Shown here: positions 44,042 through 52,619 of the stretch, piece after piece | Position numbering within the stretch: position 1 is the stretch's first letter | Layout: each line of letters opens with the position of its first letter | NCBI GenBank assembly: GCA_035546855.1 | Contig: DASZVY010000004.1 | Location: forward strand, 1-64,000 | Direction: 5' to 3' | Length of the DNA stretch: 64,000 nucleotides | Source of the DNA: Nitrobacter sp035546855 | GTDB taxonomy: Bacteria; Pseudomonadota; Alphaproteobacteria; Rhizobiales; Xanthobacteraceae | Notes under the pieces: model-generated | The model's database searches: none | Told to the model about the DNA's origin: nothing | What the model saw: the letters and a program-made list of their open reading frames with translations, nothing else | Made by a program: the position numbers and the translations under genes

Positions 44042-45502
44042 ATGGAAACGGTGACAAGTCGCGAGCAGGTGTACCCCGATACAAAGTTGTTCATCGATGG
44101 ATCCTGGCGGGACGGAACGAGCGGAAAGGTCGAGCCCGTCCTTAATCCGGCGACGGGAAAATTTATCGGAACGGTCGCGCACGCGTCTATCCTCGATCTC
44201 GACCACGCACTTGAGTCCGCCGTGCGCGGGTTCGAATTGTGGCGGAGGACGTCTTCCTTCGAGCGATACAAATTGATGCGTGGGGCTGCCGAAAAGCTCC
44301 GCGAGCGAGCCGCCTCAATCGCGCGTATCATGACGCTCGAGCAAGGCAAGCCGCTGGGCGAGGCGAAGATGGAGGTGTTGCTCGGCGCAGACATCATCGA
44401 CTGGTTCGCGGAGGAGGCGCGTCGATCCTACGGTCGGACCATTCCGTCTCGTTCCGGCGCCGTACAGCAGGTCGTGATCCGCGAGCCAGTTGGGCCTGTC
44501 GCCGCCTTCACGCCGTGGAATTTTCCGATCAACCAAGCCGTCAGAAAGATATCAGCTGCGATGGCGGCCGGGTGCTCCGTGATTCTGAAGGGACCCGAAG
44601 AAACGCCGGCAAGTTGTGCAGCTCTGGTCAATGCTTATGTCGATGCCGGCTTGCCCTCCGGTGTCCTCAATCTCGTTTTCGGTGTGCCGTCCGACATATC
44701 GGAATACTTGATTGCCCACCCTGTCATTCGCAAGATTTCGTTCACGGGTTCGACGCCAGTCGGGAAGCGGCTTGCGGCTCTCGCTGGAAGTCACATGAAG
44801 CGCGTTACGATGGAGCTAGGTGGACATGCGCCTGCGCTAGTCTTCGAGGACGCAGATGTCAAACAAGCGGCAAAATTGCTGTCCGCGGCAAAGTTCAGGA
44901 ATGCCGGCCAGGTTTGTGTTTCTCCGACCCGGTTCATGGTCCATGAACGGGTCTACGACGACTTCGTTGAACAATTCACCGCTGCTGCCAAAGCTCTCGT
45001 CGTCGGCGACGGCCTCGACGAAGCGACCCAAATGGGACCACTAGCTAATCTCCGTCGAGCCGAGGCGATGGACGCGCTGGTCTCGGACGCCGTTCAGCGC
45101 GGCGCGCGCATCCGGACAGGTGGGAGGCGCCTGCGCAACGATGGCTTCTTCTTTCAACCGACGGTTCTGACGGACGTGCCTCTCGACTCGCGCATTATGA
45201 ACGAGGAGCCATTCGGCCCTGTTGTGCCAATCGCGTCGTTCTCGACATTCGAGGATGCCATGGTCGAAGCGAATCGGCTCCCTTATGGCCTTGCTGCATA
45301 TGCGTATACGAAGTCAGCGGCGACGATCGGCGCGCTCGGCTCGATCGTGGAGAGTGGAATGGTGTCGATCAACCACCAAGGCCTTGCCTTACCGGAGACT
45401 CCCTTCGGAGGAATCAAGGACTCCGGATACGGTTCGGAAGGTGGTACAGAAGCGATGGGCGCTTATCTCAACACTAAGTTCCTGACCCAGATGCACGGTT
45501 AG
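44042..45502 (+). CDS. NAD(P)-dependent aldehyde dehydrogenase
   Basis: 486 residues, succinate-semialdehyde-dehydrogenase-like. Landmarks: FTPWNFPINQAVRKISAAMAAGCSVILKGPEETP (cofactor), SFTGSTPVGKRLAALAG, VTMELGGHAP with the general-base Glu, and FRNAGQVCVSPTRF with the catalytic Cys, then NEEPFGPVVPI. It turns an aldehyde into a carboxylate. Coupled to the acyl-CoA ligase upstream, so alcohol to aldehyde (GMC enzyme) to acid to acyl-CoA is a plausible route. Confidence 0.93.
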   Translation: METVTSREQVYPDTKLFIDGSWRDGTSGKVEPVLNPATGKFIGTVAHASILDLDHALESAVRGFELWRRTSSFERYKLMRGAAEKLRERAASIARIMTLEQGKPLGEAKMEVLLGADIIDWFAEEARRSYGRTIPSRSGAVQQVVIREPVGPVAAFTPWNFPINQAVRKISAAMAAGCSVILKGPEETPASCAALVNAYVDAGLPSGVLNLVFGVPSDISEYLIAHPVIRKISFTGSTPVGKRLAALAGSHMKRVTMELGGHAPALVFEDADVKQAAKLLSAAKFRNAGQVCVSPTRFMVHERVYDDFVEQFTAAAKALVVGDGLDEATQMGPLANLRRAEAMDALVSDAVQRGARIRTGGRRLRNDGFFFQPTVLTDVPLDSRIMNEEPFGPVVPIASFSTFEDAMVEANRLPYGLAAYAYTKSAATIGALGSIVESGMVSINHQGLALPETPFGGIKDSGYGSEGGTEAMGAYLNTKFLTQMHG

Positions 45503-45629
45503 CATGCGCGATCGGCAATGCTGATACGCCGTCGCGGAGCATGCGTCGCGCAGGTCAAACCTCGCGACGGTCCTTCGCCGCGCCAGACTCTAGGGCCCAA
45601 AGATCCAACGCCTAAAGCGAGTTAGCGAA

Positions 45630-46499
45630 GTGTTGTTGACCATCGACCGCGTTCAGATCGCGACGCCGGATGCCAAAAGTGCCGCGGAGATGTGGCGTCG
45701 CCGATTGGGGGCGGAACAAGTCTCTGCGGATCGGGTCCGGGGATTGGGCGCCAAACGAGTGACATTGCGTGCCGGGACCGGCGAGATTGAGTTGTTGGAG
45801 CCGGAAGGCAACGGCGTTGTCGCGGACGAACTGGCAAGACGCGGGCGATCTCATCTATTCGGCGCCGGCGCGACCTCACTCGACCCGCGTGCACTGGTGC
45901 ATCATGCCACGTCGGTCGGAGTTGAGCATCAGCACGAAAATGGCCAGGATTTTCTCCGGTTCAAAATCGAGGGGAAGCCGGTCCATTTCGTAATCTCTCC
46001 CCCGCGTACGGTGGAGCCGGTCGGCGGGATTGATTTCCTTTATGAGGTGACTTTGCTCGCGGCCGACCAGGCAGCCGCGGTAACGCGCTTCGCCGAAGTC
46101 TTTCGTCTTGATACACGGAATTTCGTGACGATTACCTCGGAGCTCTTTGGCTATACGGGCGTCCTCACTCTCTTCGCGCCTGATCGCCTCGACCGATTTG
46201 AAGTCATCACGCCGACGGACTTCACCAAGACGCTCGGCAGGTATCACGCCCGCCAAGGCTCGTCTTTCTATATGGCGTATGCCGAAAGCCGAGAGATCGG
46301 TCGCATCGAAAGATCGGCGAAGGCGGACGACGTGGGACACACGCTGGATCCGCGCGAGGAGAAGCGGAGCGGTCGAGATCCGGAGCAACTCTGGCTTCAT
46401 CCTCCGGCCCTTGGCGGAATGATGCTAGGGCTATCGCGGCCGACGCTTGGTTGGCGCTGGTCGGGCCACCCTGAGAGGGTCGTGGCGTTAGTGCAATAG
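45630..46499 (+). CDS. VOC-fold (glyoxalase/dioxygenase-like) protein
   Basis: 289 residues from a GTG start. Two VOC-type halves: LTIDRVQIATPDAKSAAEMWRRRLGAEQV at the N-terminus and GIDFLYEVTLLAADQAAAVTRFAEVFRLD in the middle. Possible metal ligands (the VSVEHQHENGQ region) are not clear enough to assign a reaction. VOC proteins include glyoxalases, ring-cleaving dioxygenases and isomerases. It sits between ALDH and glycolate oxidase genes. No operator of the regulon is seen in front of it; it may be read through from the ligase promoter. Confidence 0.8.
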   Translation: MLLTIDRVQIATPDAKSAAEMWRRRLGAEQVSADRVRGLGAKRVTLRAGTGEIELLEPEGNGVVADELARRGRSHLFGAGATSLDPRALVHHATSVGVEHQHENGQDFLRFKIEGKPVHFVISPPRTVEPVGGIDFLYEVTLLAADQAAAVTRFAEVFRLDTRNFVTITSELFGYTGVLTLFAPDRLDRFEVITPTDFTKTLGRYHARQGSSFYMAYAESREIGRIERSAKADDVGHTLDPREEKRSGRDPEQLWLHPPALGGMMLGLSRPTLGWRWSGHPERVVALVQ

Positions 46500-46555
46500 A
46501 AGCTCGATGGTGGATGCGTCGGGCTTATGTCGATTGCATCAGGCCGCGACTGACC

Positions 46556-46575
46556 CATCGGAAAAATATCCGATG
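46556..46575. promoter_or_regulatory. Inverted repeat before glcD
   Basis: CATCGGA and TCCGATG flank AAAAAT, ending 12 bases before the glcD ATG. It differs from the GntR-type operators, so glcDEF may be controlled by another regulator, or the hairpin may affect translation. Confidence 0.45.
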
Positions 46576-46586
46576 ACGAGGATACG

Positions 46587-48023
46587 ATGAGCAAAATTAG
46601 GTTCACCGAACCAAATCGAGAAATCCTCGCGCGCCGAGATTCAATCATAAACGATCTAACCCGCCTTGTTGACCCCGCTGGGCTAATAACGTCGACGGAC
46701 GAGTGTCGGGCTTATGAGACAGATGCGTTGACGGCCTATCGCAAGATGCCGCTCGCCGTCGTCCTACCGAAGACGACCGAAGAGGTGAGTGCCGTTTTGA
46801 AATACTGTCACGACACCGGCGTCAAGGTCGTGCCGCGCGGCGCAGGTACGTCTCTCGCCGGCGGGGCAATTCCGAGTGAAGACGCCGTCGTTCTCGGACT
46901 TTCAAAGATGAATCGGGTGCTCGCGGTCAACTACGATGACCGCTTCATCCGCGTCGAAGCGGGAGTCACAAATTTGAGCGTAACGGCGGTGGTGGCGGAG
47001 AACGGCTTCTTCTATGCGCCAGACCCTTCCTCTCAACTTGCCTGCACGATCGGAGGCAACATTGCCAACAACTCCGGAGGCGCGCATTGCCTGAAGTATG
47101 GAGTCACGACCAATAACCTCCTCGGCGTAAGGATGGTACTGATCGATGGATCGATCATCGATCTCGGCGGTGACTATCTCGATAGCGCTGGACTCGATCT
47201 GCTGGGCCTGGTCGTCGGCTCCGAGGGGCAGCTCGGGATAGTGACCGAAGCGACCCTCCGAATTCTGAAATCGGCCGAGGGAGCGCGCCCGGTTCTGTTC
47301 GGTTTCCCGTCTTGCGAGGGAGCGGGCAAGGCGGTTGCGGACGTCATTGCCGCCGGTATCATTCCCGTAGCCATCGAATACATGGACAAGGCCGCCATCG
47401 AGATCTGCGAGGCCTTCGCCAAGGCCGGCTATCCGCTCGATGTCGAGGCCCTTCTGATTGTAGAGGTCGAAGGGTCCGACGCCGAGATGGACGCGACGCT
47501 GGCGGACATCACCGCCATCGCTCGTGCGAATGGTGCGACGACAGTGCGCGAGAGCAGGTCGGCAATTGAGACGGCGGCAATCTGGAAGGGGCGGAAGTCG
47601 GCTTTCGGTGCGACCGGGCGAGTCGCTGACTATTTGTGCATGGACGGCACGGTGCCGACCGGCAAGCTGTCGTACGTTTTGGCGGAGATCTCCAAGATCG
47701 TACAGCGACACGGATTGCGTGTCGCGAATGTTTTCCATGCCGGTGACGGCAACATGCATCCGCTCATCCTCTACAACGCGAACGATCCGTCGCAGCAGTC
47801 GAAGGCGGAAGCAGCGGGAGATGACATTCTCAGGCTCTGCGTTGAAGTTGGTGGGTGCCTGACGGGCGAGCACGGTGTCGGTATCGAGAAGCGTGATCTA
47901 ATGCGCTGCCAGTTTGACGATGCCGATCTGGCTCAACAGATTCGGGTGCGCGCCGCGTTCGATCCGCGATGGCTGCTCAATACGGATAAGGTGTTTCCCC
48001 TCGATTTTCGATGTCAAGGTTAG
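46587..48023 (+). CDS. glcD: Glycolate oxidase subunit GlcD
   Basis: 478 residues. FAD-binding PCMH domain: PLAVVLPKTTEEVSAVLKYCHDTGVKVVPRGAGTSLAGGA and GNIANNSGGAHCLKYGVTTNN; C-terminal FAD-oxidase domain with NVFHAGDGNMHPLILY and GGCLTGEHGVGIEKRDLM, the His-rich active-site signature. With GlcE and GlcF it oxidises glycolate to glyoxylate and passes electrons to the membrane quinone pool. D-lactate is the main alternative substrate for the family, but the GlcDEF trio favours glycolate. Confidence 0.93.
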   Translation: MSKIRFTEPNREILARRDSIINDLTRLVDPAGLITSTDECRAYETDALTAYRKMPLAVVLPKTTEEVSAVLKYCHDTGVKVVPRGAGTSLAGGAIPSEDAVVLGLSKMNRVLAVNYDDRFIRVEAGVTNLSVTAVVAENGFFYAPDPSSQLACTIGGNIANNSGGAHCLKYGVTTNNLLGVRMVLIDGSIIDLGGDYLDSAGLDLLGLVVGSEGQLGIVTEATLRILKSAEGARPVLFGFPSCEGAGKAVADVIAAGIIPVAIEYMDKAAIEICEAFAKAGYPLDVEALLIVEVEGSDAEMDATLADITAIARANGATTVRESRSAIETAAIWKGRKSAFGATGRVADYLCMDGTVPTGKLSYVLAEISKIVQRHGLRVANVFHAGDGNMHPLILYNANDPSQQSKAEAAGDDILRLCVEVGGCLTGEHGVGIEKRDLMRCQFDDADLAQQIRVRAAFDPRWLLNTDKVFPLDFRCQG

Positions 48024-48038
48024 GGTGACGGGAGTGTG

Positions 48039-49229
48039 ATGACCGATTGCTATAAGCCGCGCGACGAGTGCGGACTGTCGTCTGCCATCAAGGATGCGGC
48101 TACAGCAAAGATGCCTCTCGTCGTGCGCGGCGCCGGCTCCAAGTCGGCGATGGGCCGACCGCTGGGTGGATACGCTATGCCTCTAACGACCGAGCGCATG
48201 CGCGGAGTTTCACTTTATGAGCCGACAGAGCTCGTCATCGGTGCTTTGCCTGGAACGCCGGTTTCCGAAATCGATCGGATGCTCGCCAAGCACAACCAGA
48301 TGCTTCCGTTCGAGCCGATGGATCATCGTGTGTTGTTCGGGACGAGCGCAGAGCCGACAATCGGAGGTATTGTCGCCGGGAATGTTTCGGGTCCGCGTCG
48401 TGTCGCGGTCGGAGCTTGTCGCGACAGCCTGATCGGCGTTCGCTTGGTCACGGGCCGCGGAGACATCGTGAAATCCGGCGGGCGCGTGATGAAGAATGTC
48501 ACCGGGCTCGATTTGGTCAAGCTGACCTGCGGTGCGTGGGGCACGCTCGGCGTTTTGAGCGAAGCCATCTTCAAGGTGTTGCCGAAGCCGGCGCGTTCCC
48601 TATCGCTGGGATTGCGCGGCTTGGACGACATGACAGCGATTTCGGCGCTAACCGCAGCGCTCGGGTCGACTTTCGCGGTCTCGGCGGCGGCGCATATCCC
48701 GGCGAGTATTGGGTCGGACTCGACTACGATCGTTCGACTAGAGGGGTCCGAGGGCTCGGTAGCCTACGGATCCCGCGAACTTGCCAGGCTCTGGTGCTCC
48801 TTTGGGCTGCCCGACCTGATCGAAGGGGATGAAAGCGCAAACTTTTGGTTGCGCATCCGCGACGCGCACTGGCTGGCTCAGCCAATGGATCGTTCCATTT
48901 GGCGGTTGTCCTTGGCCCCCTCCAAAGCGCCGCGTGCTCTTGCTGACATCCGGCGAAAACTCGGCGTGCGGTATTTCTACGACTGGGGCGGTGGTCTCGT
49001 GTGGCTCGCGGTCGTGGGCGCTGACGATGCGGGAGCGTCGGTCGTTCGGGAAGCTATGGTCAATACCGGTGGGCACGCCACACTCGTACGGGCTTCATCG
49101 GAGATTCGCCGCAGGATCGATGTGTTCGAGCCGCTTCCTCCTGCGGTGCTCAAGTTGACGCAGGAAATCAAGAAATCTTTCGATCCTGACCGCGTTCTAA
49201 ATTTCGGCAGGATGTACGCCGGTATCTGA
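48039..49229 (+). CDS. glcE: Glycolate oxidase subunit GlcE
   Basis: 396 residues from ATG 48039 (a GTG lies one codon earlier). An FAD-binding PCMH domain: PLVVRGAGSKSAMGRPLGG, ELVIGALPGTPVSEIDRMLAKHNQMLPFEPMD, TIGGIVAGNVSGPRRVAVGACRDSLIGVRLV and SGGRVMKNVTGLDLVKLTCGAWGTLGVLSEAIFKVLPKP, all standard GlcE features. The shortened C-terminal half compared with GlcD is normal. Starts 16 bases after glcD. Confidence 0.93.
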   Translation: MTDCYKPRDECGLSSAIKDAATAKMPLVVRGAGSKSAMGRPLGGYAMPLTTERMRGVSLYEPTELVIGALPGTPVSEIDRMLAKHNQMLPFEPMDHRVLFGTSAEPTIGGIVAGNVSGPRRVAVGACRDSLIGVRLVTGRGDIVKSGGRVMKNVTGLDLVKLTCGAWGTLGVLSEAIFKVLPKPARSLSLGLRGLDDMTAISALTAALGSTFAVSAAAHIPASIGSDSTTIVRLEGSEGSVAYGSRELARLWCSFGLPDLIEGDESANFWLRIRDAHWLAQPMDRSIWRLSLAPSKAPRALADIRRKLGVRYFYDWGGGLVWLAVVGADDAGASVVREAMVNTGGHATLVRASSEIRRRIDVFEPLPPAVLKLTQEIKKSFDPDRVLNFGRMYAGI

Positions 49230-49245
49230 GGCGAGGCGGACTGGT

Positions 49246-50553
49246 ATGCAAACAAACTTCTCGCTGACGGCCTTGGCCGATGCACATGTAAGCGAGTCAG
49301 AAAAAATCCTCCGTGCCTGTGTGCATTGCGGCTTTTGTACTGCGACATGCCCGACATATCTGCTTCTTGGTGACGAAGCGGACAGTCCGCGCGGGCGCAT
49401 CTATCTGATCAAGGACATGTTGGAGGAGGAAAAGCCGGCGACCCCTCAGGTCGTCGAGCATATCGATCGATGTCTGACGTGTCTTTCCTGCATGACGACC
49501 TGTCCGTCCGGCGTGCACTACATGCACCTGGTCGATCACGCGCGAGCCCATATCGCCCGAACCTATACGCGTCCTCTGCCTGATCGGTTGCTTCGAGGCA
49601 TGTTGGCGAAGGTGCTGCCGTTTCCGGGCCGACTTAGGTTGGCTTTACGCGTGGCTACCGTGAGCAGGCCGATCAGAAAGTGGCTCGCCAATCTTCCCGG
49701 CGGCGCGCAACTCGCCGCGATGATTGAACTTTCGTCGTCATTCAAGCGAAGAAGGCCGACCCGAAGGTTACCGGGCGCGACCGTCGATAGGCCGCGCGGT
49801 CGGGTTGCGCTTCTGAGCGGATGTGCCCAGCAGGTCCTCGGCCAGAACATCAACGAGGCTGCAATCCGGTTGTTGACGCGTCACGGTATCGAAGTAGTTC
49901 AACCGATCGACGAAGGGTGCTGCGGAGCTCTCGTGCAGCACTTGGGATACGAAAGTCGGGCGCTGGATGCGGCTCGACACAACGTGGATGTATGGACACG
50001 CGAAATCGAGAACGGCGGCCTCGACGCCATCGTGGTTACGACGTCCGGTTGCGGAACGGTCATTAAAGATTATGGCTTCCTACTTCGCAACGATAACGCC
50101 TACGCTCAGAAAGCCGTACGGATCTCGGCTCTAGCGCGGGACATCACAGAATTCTTGCATGAATTACCGCTTCAAGACGGTGTTCGGACTACCGGCCAGG
50201 TCGTGGCTTACCATTCGGCATGCTCGATGCAGCATGGACAGCAGGTTAGAGATCAGCCGAAGTCACTTTTGAGGCGAATGGGGTTTGTAGTGAGAGAAGT
50301 ACCGGAAGGCCACATATGTTGCGGCTCCGCCGGAACATACAACGTACTGCAGCCTGAGATCGCCAATCGACTGCGCGCACGAAAGGTCACCAACATTGAG
50401 AAGGTCAAACCGCAAATCATTGCGAGTGGAAATCTCGGCTGCATAACGCAGATTGGTGCTGGAACACGCATTCCAGTCGTCCACACGGTGGAGTTGGTCG
50501 ATTGGGCGATGGGCGGCCCGTTGCCTGACGTCCTAAAGGGGTGCTTGGGCTAG
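49246..50553 (+). CDS. glcF: Glycolate oxidase iron-sulfur subunit GlcF
   Basis: 435 residues. Two 4Fe-4S motifs: CVHCGFCTATCPTYLLLGDEADSPRGRIYLIKDML and CLTCLSCMTTCPSGVHYMHLVDHAR. Two CCG domains follow, with GCCGALVQHLGY and ICCGSAGTYNVLQPEIANRLRARKV. It carries electrons from GlcD/GlcE to the membrane. The gene converges with the peptide-type importer operon, leaving 27 bases between. Confidence 0.94.
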   Translation: MQTNFSLTALADAHVSESEKILRACVHCGFCTATCPTYLLLGDEADSPRGRIYLIKDMLEEEKPATPQVVEHIDRCLTCLSCMTTCPSGVHYMHLVDHARAHIARTYTRPLPDRLLRGMLAKVLPFPGRLRLALRVATVSRPIRKWLANLPGGAQLAAMIELSSSFKRRRPTRRLPGATVDRPRGRVALLSGCAQQVLGQNINEAAIRLLTRHGIEVVQPIDEGCCGALVQHLGYESRALDAARHNVDVWTREIENGGLDAIVVTTSGCGTVIKDYGFLLRNDNAYAQKAVRISALARDITEFLHELPLQDGVRTTGQVVAYHSACSMQHGQQVRDQPKSLLRRMGFVVREVPEGHICCGSAGTYNVLQPEIANRLRARKVTNIEKVKPQIIASGNLGCITQIGAGTRIPVVHTVELVDWAMGGPLPDVLKGCLG

Positions 50554-50580
50554 GTGCGGACAAGCGACCGCTCTGACGTC

Positions 50581-51636
50581 CTAGTTTGGATTGCCATTTC
50601 CGTCCATCGCGGCTTCGATTGCCTTATTGGCTGCTGTCTCATCATACAGATGGCAGGCGATCTGCCGATTGCCGTGCAACCGCAGCGGCGGAATTTCGCG
50701 GCTGCAGACCGGCATGGCGGACTGACAGCGAGGGTGAAATGGACAGCCGGGCGGGGGGGTGGCGACGCTCGGCACCTCGCCCTGAAGGAGCACGTGATCG
50801 CGGGCGCGCTCGATTTGCGGGTCCGGCACCGCTACCGCATCGAGAAGAATGCGCGTGTAGGGATGGAGCGGTTCGCCGTAGAGGTCGTCGCGCGTCGCGA
50901 TCTCGACGATGCGTCCGAGATACATCACTGCGACCCGATCGCTCATGTGTCGGACGACGCCGAGGTCGTGCGAGATGAACAGATAGGACAAGCCGAACTG
51001 CTCCTTGAGGTCGGAAAACAAGTTCAGAACCTGGGCCTGCACTGAGACGTCGAGAGCTGAGACCGGCTCATCACAGATGAGCAGTTTCGGACGCAGTGAC
51101 AGGGCGCGCGCGATGGCGACCCGCTGACGCTGGCCGCCGCTGAGTTGGTGCGGATAGCGGTCGAGGAAGCGAGTACCCATTCCGACCGTATCTAGGAGTT
51201 CGGCAGCCTTCGCGCGGCGCTCGTGGCCCGATCTGCCGACGCCCTGAATCGCCATCGGTTCGGCGATCAGGTCGGCGATTGTCATGCGGGGATTTAGCGA
51301 CCCGAACGGATCCTGGTAGATGATCTGCATCTCACGCCTTAGCGGTCGCATCTGGCGATGACTGAAGCCCGTGATATCGCGTCCGTCGAACACGACCCGG
51401 CCGCCGCTCGGCGGCGTCAGTTGTAGTATGGCCATGGCCGTGGTGGATTTGCCGCAACCGCTTTCGCCGACGAGCGAGAGAGTTTCGCCGCGCTGGAGTG
51501 TGAGGGATATGCCCTTGACAGCTCGAACGGAGGGGGCGCCCGTTACGCCGAAAGAGGTTGTGCTTGCATAGTCGACGCACAGGTCCGAGACCTCGAGAAT
51601 ATTCGTTGCTACGTCGTTCATAGCGGATTCCAGCAC
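50581..51636 (-). CDS. ABC transporter ATPase, oligopeptide type (DppF/OppF-like)
   Basis: 351 residues. Walker A GESGCGKSTTAMAIL, signature LSGGQRQRVAIARAL, Walker B LLICDEPVSALD, and the C-terminal oligopeptide/dipeptide extension with GCPFHPRCQSAMPVC, whose Cys residues hold an FeS cluster in family members. Second ATPase of the importer; the start overlaps the end of the DppD-like gene by 19 bases. Confidence 0.9.
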   Translation of the reverse strand: MLESAMNDVATNILEVSDLCVDYASTTSFGVTGAPSVRAVKGISLTLQRGETLSLVGESGCGKSTTAMAILQLTPPSGGRVVFDGRDITGFSHRQMRPLRREMQIIYQDPFGSLNPRMTIADLIAEPMAIQGVGRSGHERRAKAAELLDTVGMGTRFLDRYPHQLSGGQRQRVAIARALSLRPKLLICDEPVSALDVSVQAQVLNLFSDLKEQFGLSYLFISHDLGVVRHMSDRVAVMYLGRIVEIATRDDLYGEPLHPYTRILLDAVAVPDPQIERARDHVLLQGEVPSVATPPPGCPFHPRCQSAMPVCSREIPPLRLHGNRQIACHLYDETAANKAIEAAMDGNGNPN

Positions 51637-52616
51637 GCGAACAGATGGCCGTTCCGTGTGCGTTCGTCGCCGCTAAGCGGAGGGCGTTCGTCGCACCGTT
51701 CGGTCCGACGTGGGCAGCGCGGTGCGAAGGCGCAGCCCCCGGTTCCGTCGGAGGGGGCGGGTGGCTGCCCAGCGATCGACTCGAGCCGATGAGCGATCGG
51801 ACCGACGATCTTGGGCACGGAGGCGAGGAGGGCGTGCGTATAAGGATGGCGCCCATCGCGATAGAGGTCGTCGGCCGCCGCTGTCTCGACGATGCGGCCG
51901 GCATACATCACGTTGACCCAGTCGGCGTAGCGCGCCACGACGCCGAGATCGTGCGTGATGAGAAGCAGCGCCCCGCCCAATCCGCGGGTAAGGTCAGTGA
52001 GAAGCGTCAAAATCTGCGCCTGCACGGTGACGTCGAGTGCTGTCGTCGGCTCGTCCGCGATGATGAGTCTTGGCTCGCAGGAGATCGCGATAGCAACCAT
52101 GACACGCTGGCGCATACCCCCACTGAGCTGGTGAGGATAGGCCTCGGCTTTGGTCTCTGCATCCGGGATGCGGACCTTCTTGAGAAGGTAGATCGCCTGC
52201 GCTTTGGCGGCGCTCCAGGACATCCGGCGATGACGCACCAGCGGCTCGGCGATCTGGCGCCAGATGCGCAGGCTTGGGTTCAGCGCTGTCATCGGCTCCT
52301 GGAAAACGATGCCGACCTCGTTGCCTCGGATGTCCCTGATCTGTTTTGGTGACTGCGTCTGCATATCACGGCCGGAGAGGCGTATTTCGCCGGCCGTGAT
52401 CTTGATCGGTGGCATTGGCAGTAGATGGGTGAGCGACATCGCGGTGATGCTCTTGCCCGCGCCGCTTTCGCCTACGAGCGCCACGACCTGGCCTGAATAG
52501 GCCCGGAACGAAACGTCTGCGACAGCACTCAGCTCCGTCTTGCCCGACCAGATGCCCACGCAGAGCCCGCGTACATCCAGTATCGGGGGCCCCGACATTT
52601 CCAAAGTTCCGTGCAT
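51618..52616 (-). CDS. ABC transporter ATPase, oligopeptide type (DppD/OppD-like)
   Basis: 332 residues. Walker A GESGAGKSITAMSL, signature LSGGMRQRVMVAIAI, Walker B LIIADEPTTALDVTVQAQILTLL, and the C-terminal CAFAPRCPRRTERC extension. Pairs with the DppF-like ATPase. Starts three bases after the binding-protein stop. Confidence 0.9.
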   Translation of the reverse strand: MHGTLEMSGPPILDVRGLCVGIWSGKTELSAVADVSFRAYSGQVVALVGESGAGKSITAMSLTHLLPMPPIKITAGEIRLSGRDMQTQSPKQIRDIRGNEVGIVFQEPMTALNPSLRIWRQIAEPLVRHRRMSWSAAKAQAIYLLKKVRIPDAETKAEAYPHQLSGGMRQRVMVAIAISCEPRLIIADEPTTALDVTVQAQILTLLTDLTRGLGGALLLITHDLGVVARYADWVNVMYAGRIVETAAADDLYRDGRHPYTHALLASVPKIVGPIAHRLESIAGQPPAPSDGTGGCAFAPRCPRRTERCDERPPLSGDERTRNGHLFACWNPL

Positions 52617-52619
52617 CGA

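Noticed and set aside
46902..47873. 323-codon open frame on the minus strand
   Set aside because: Antisense to glcD.
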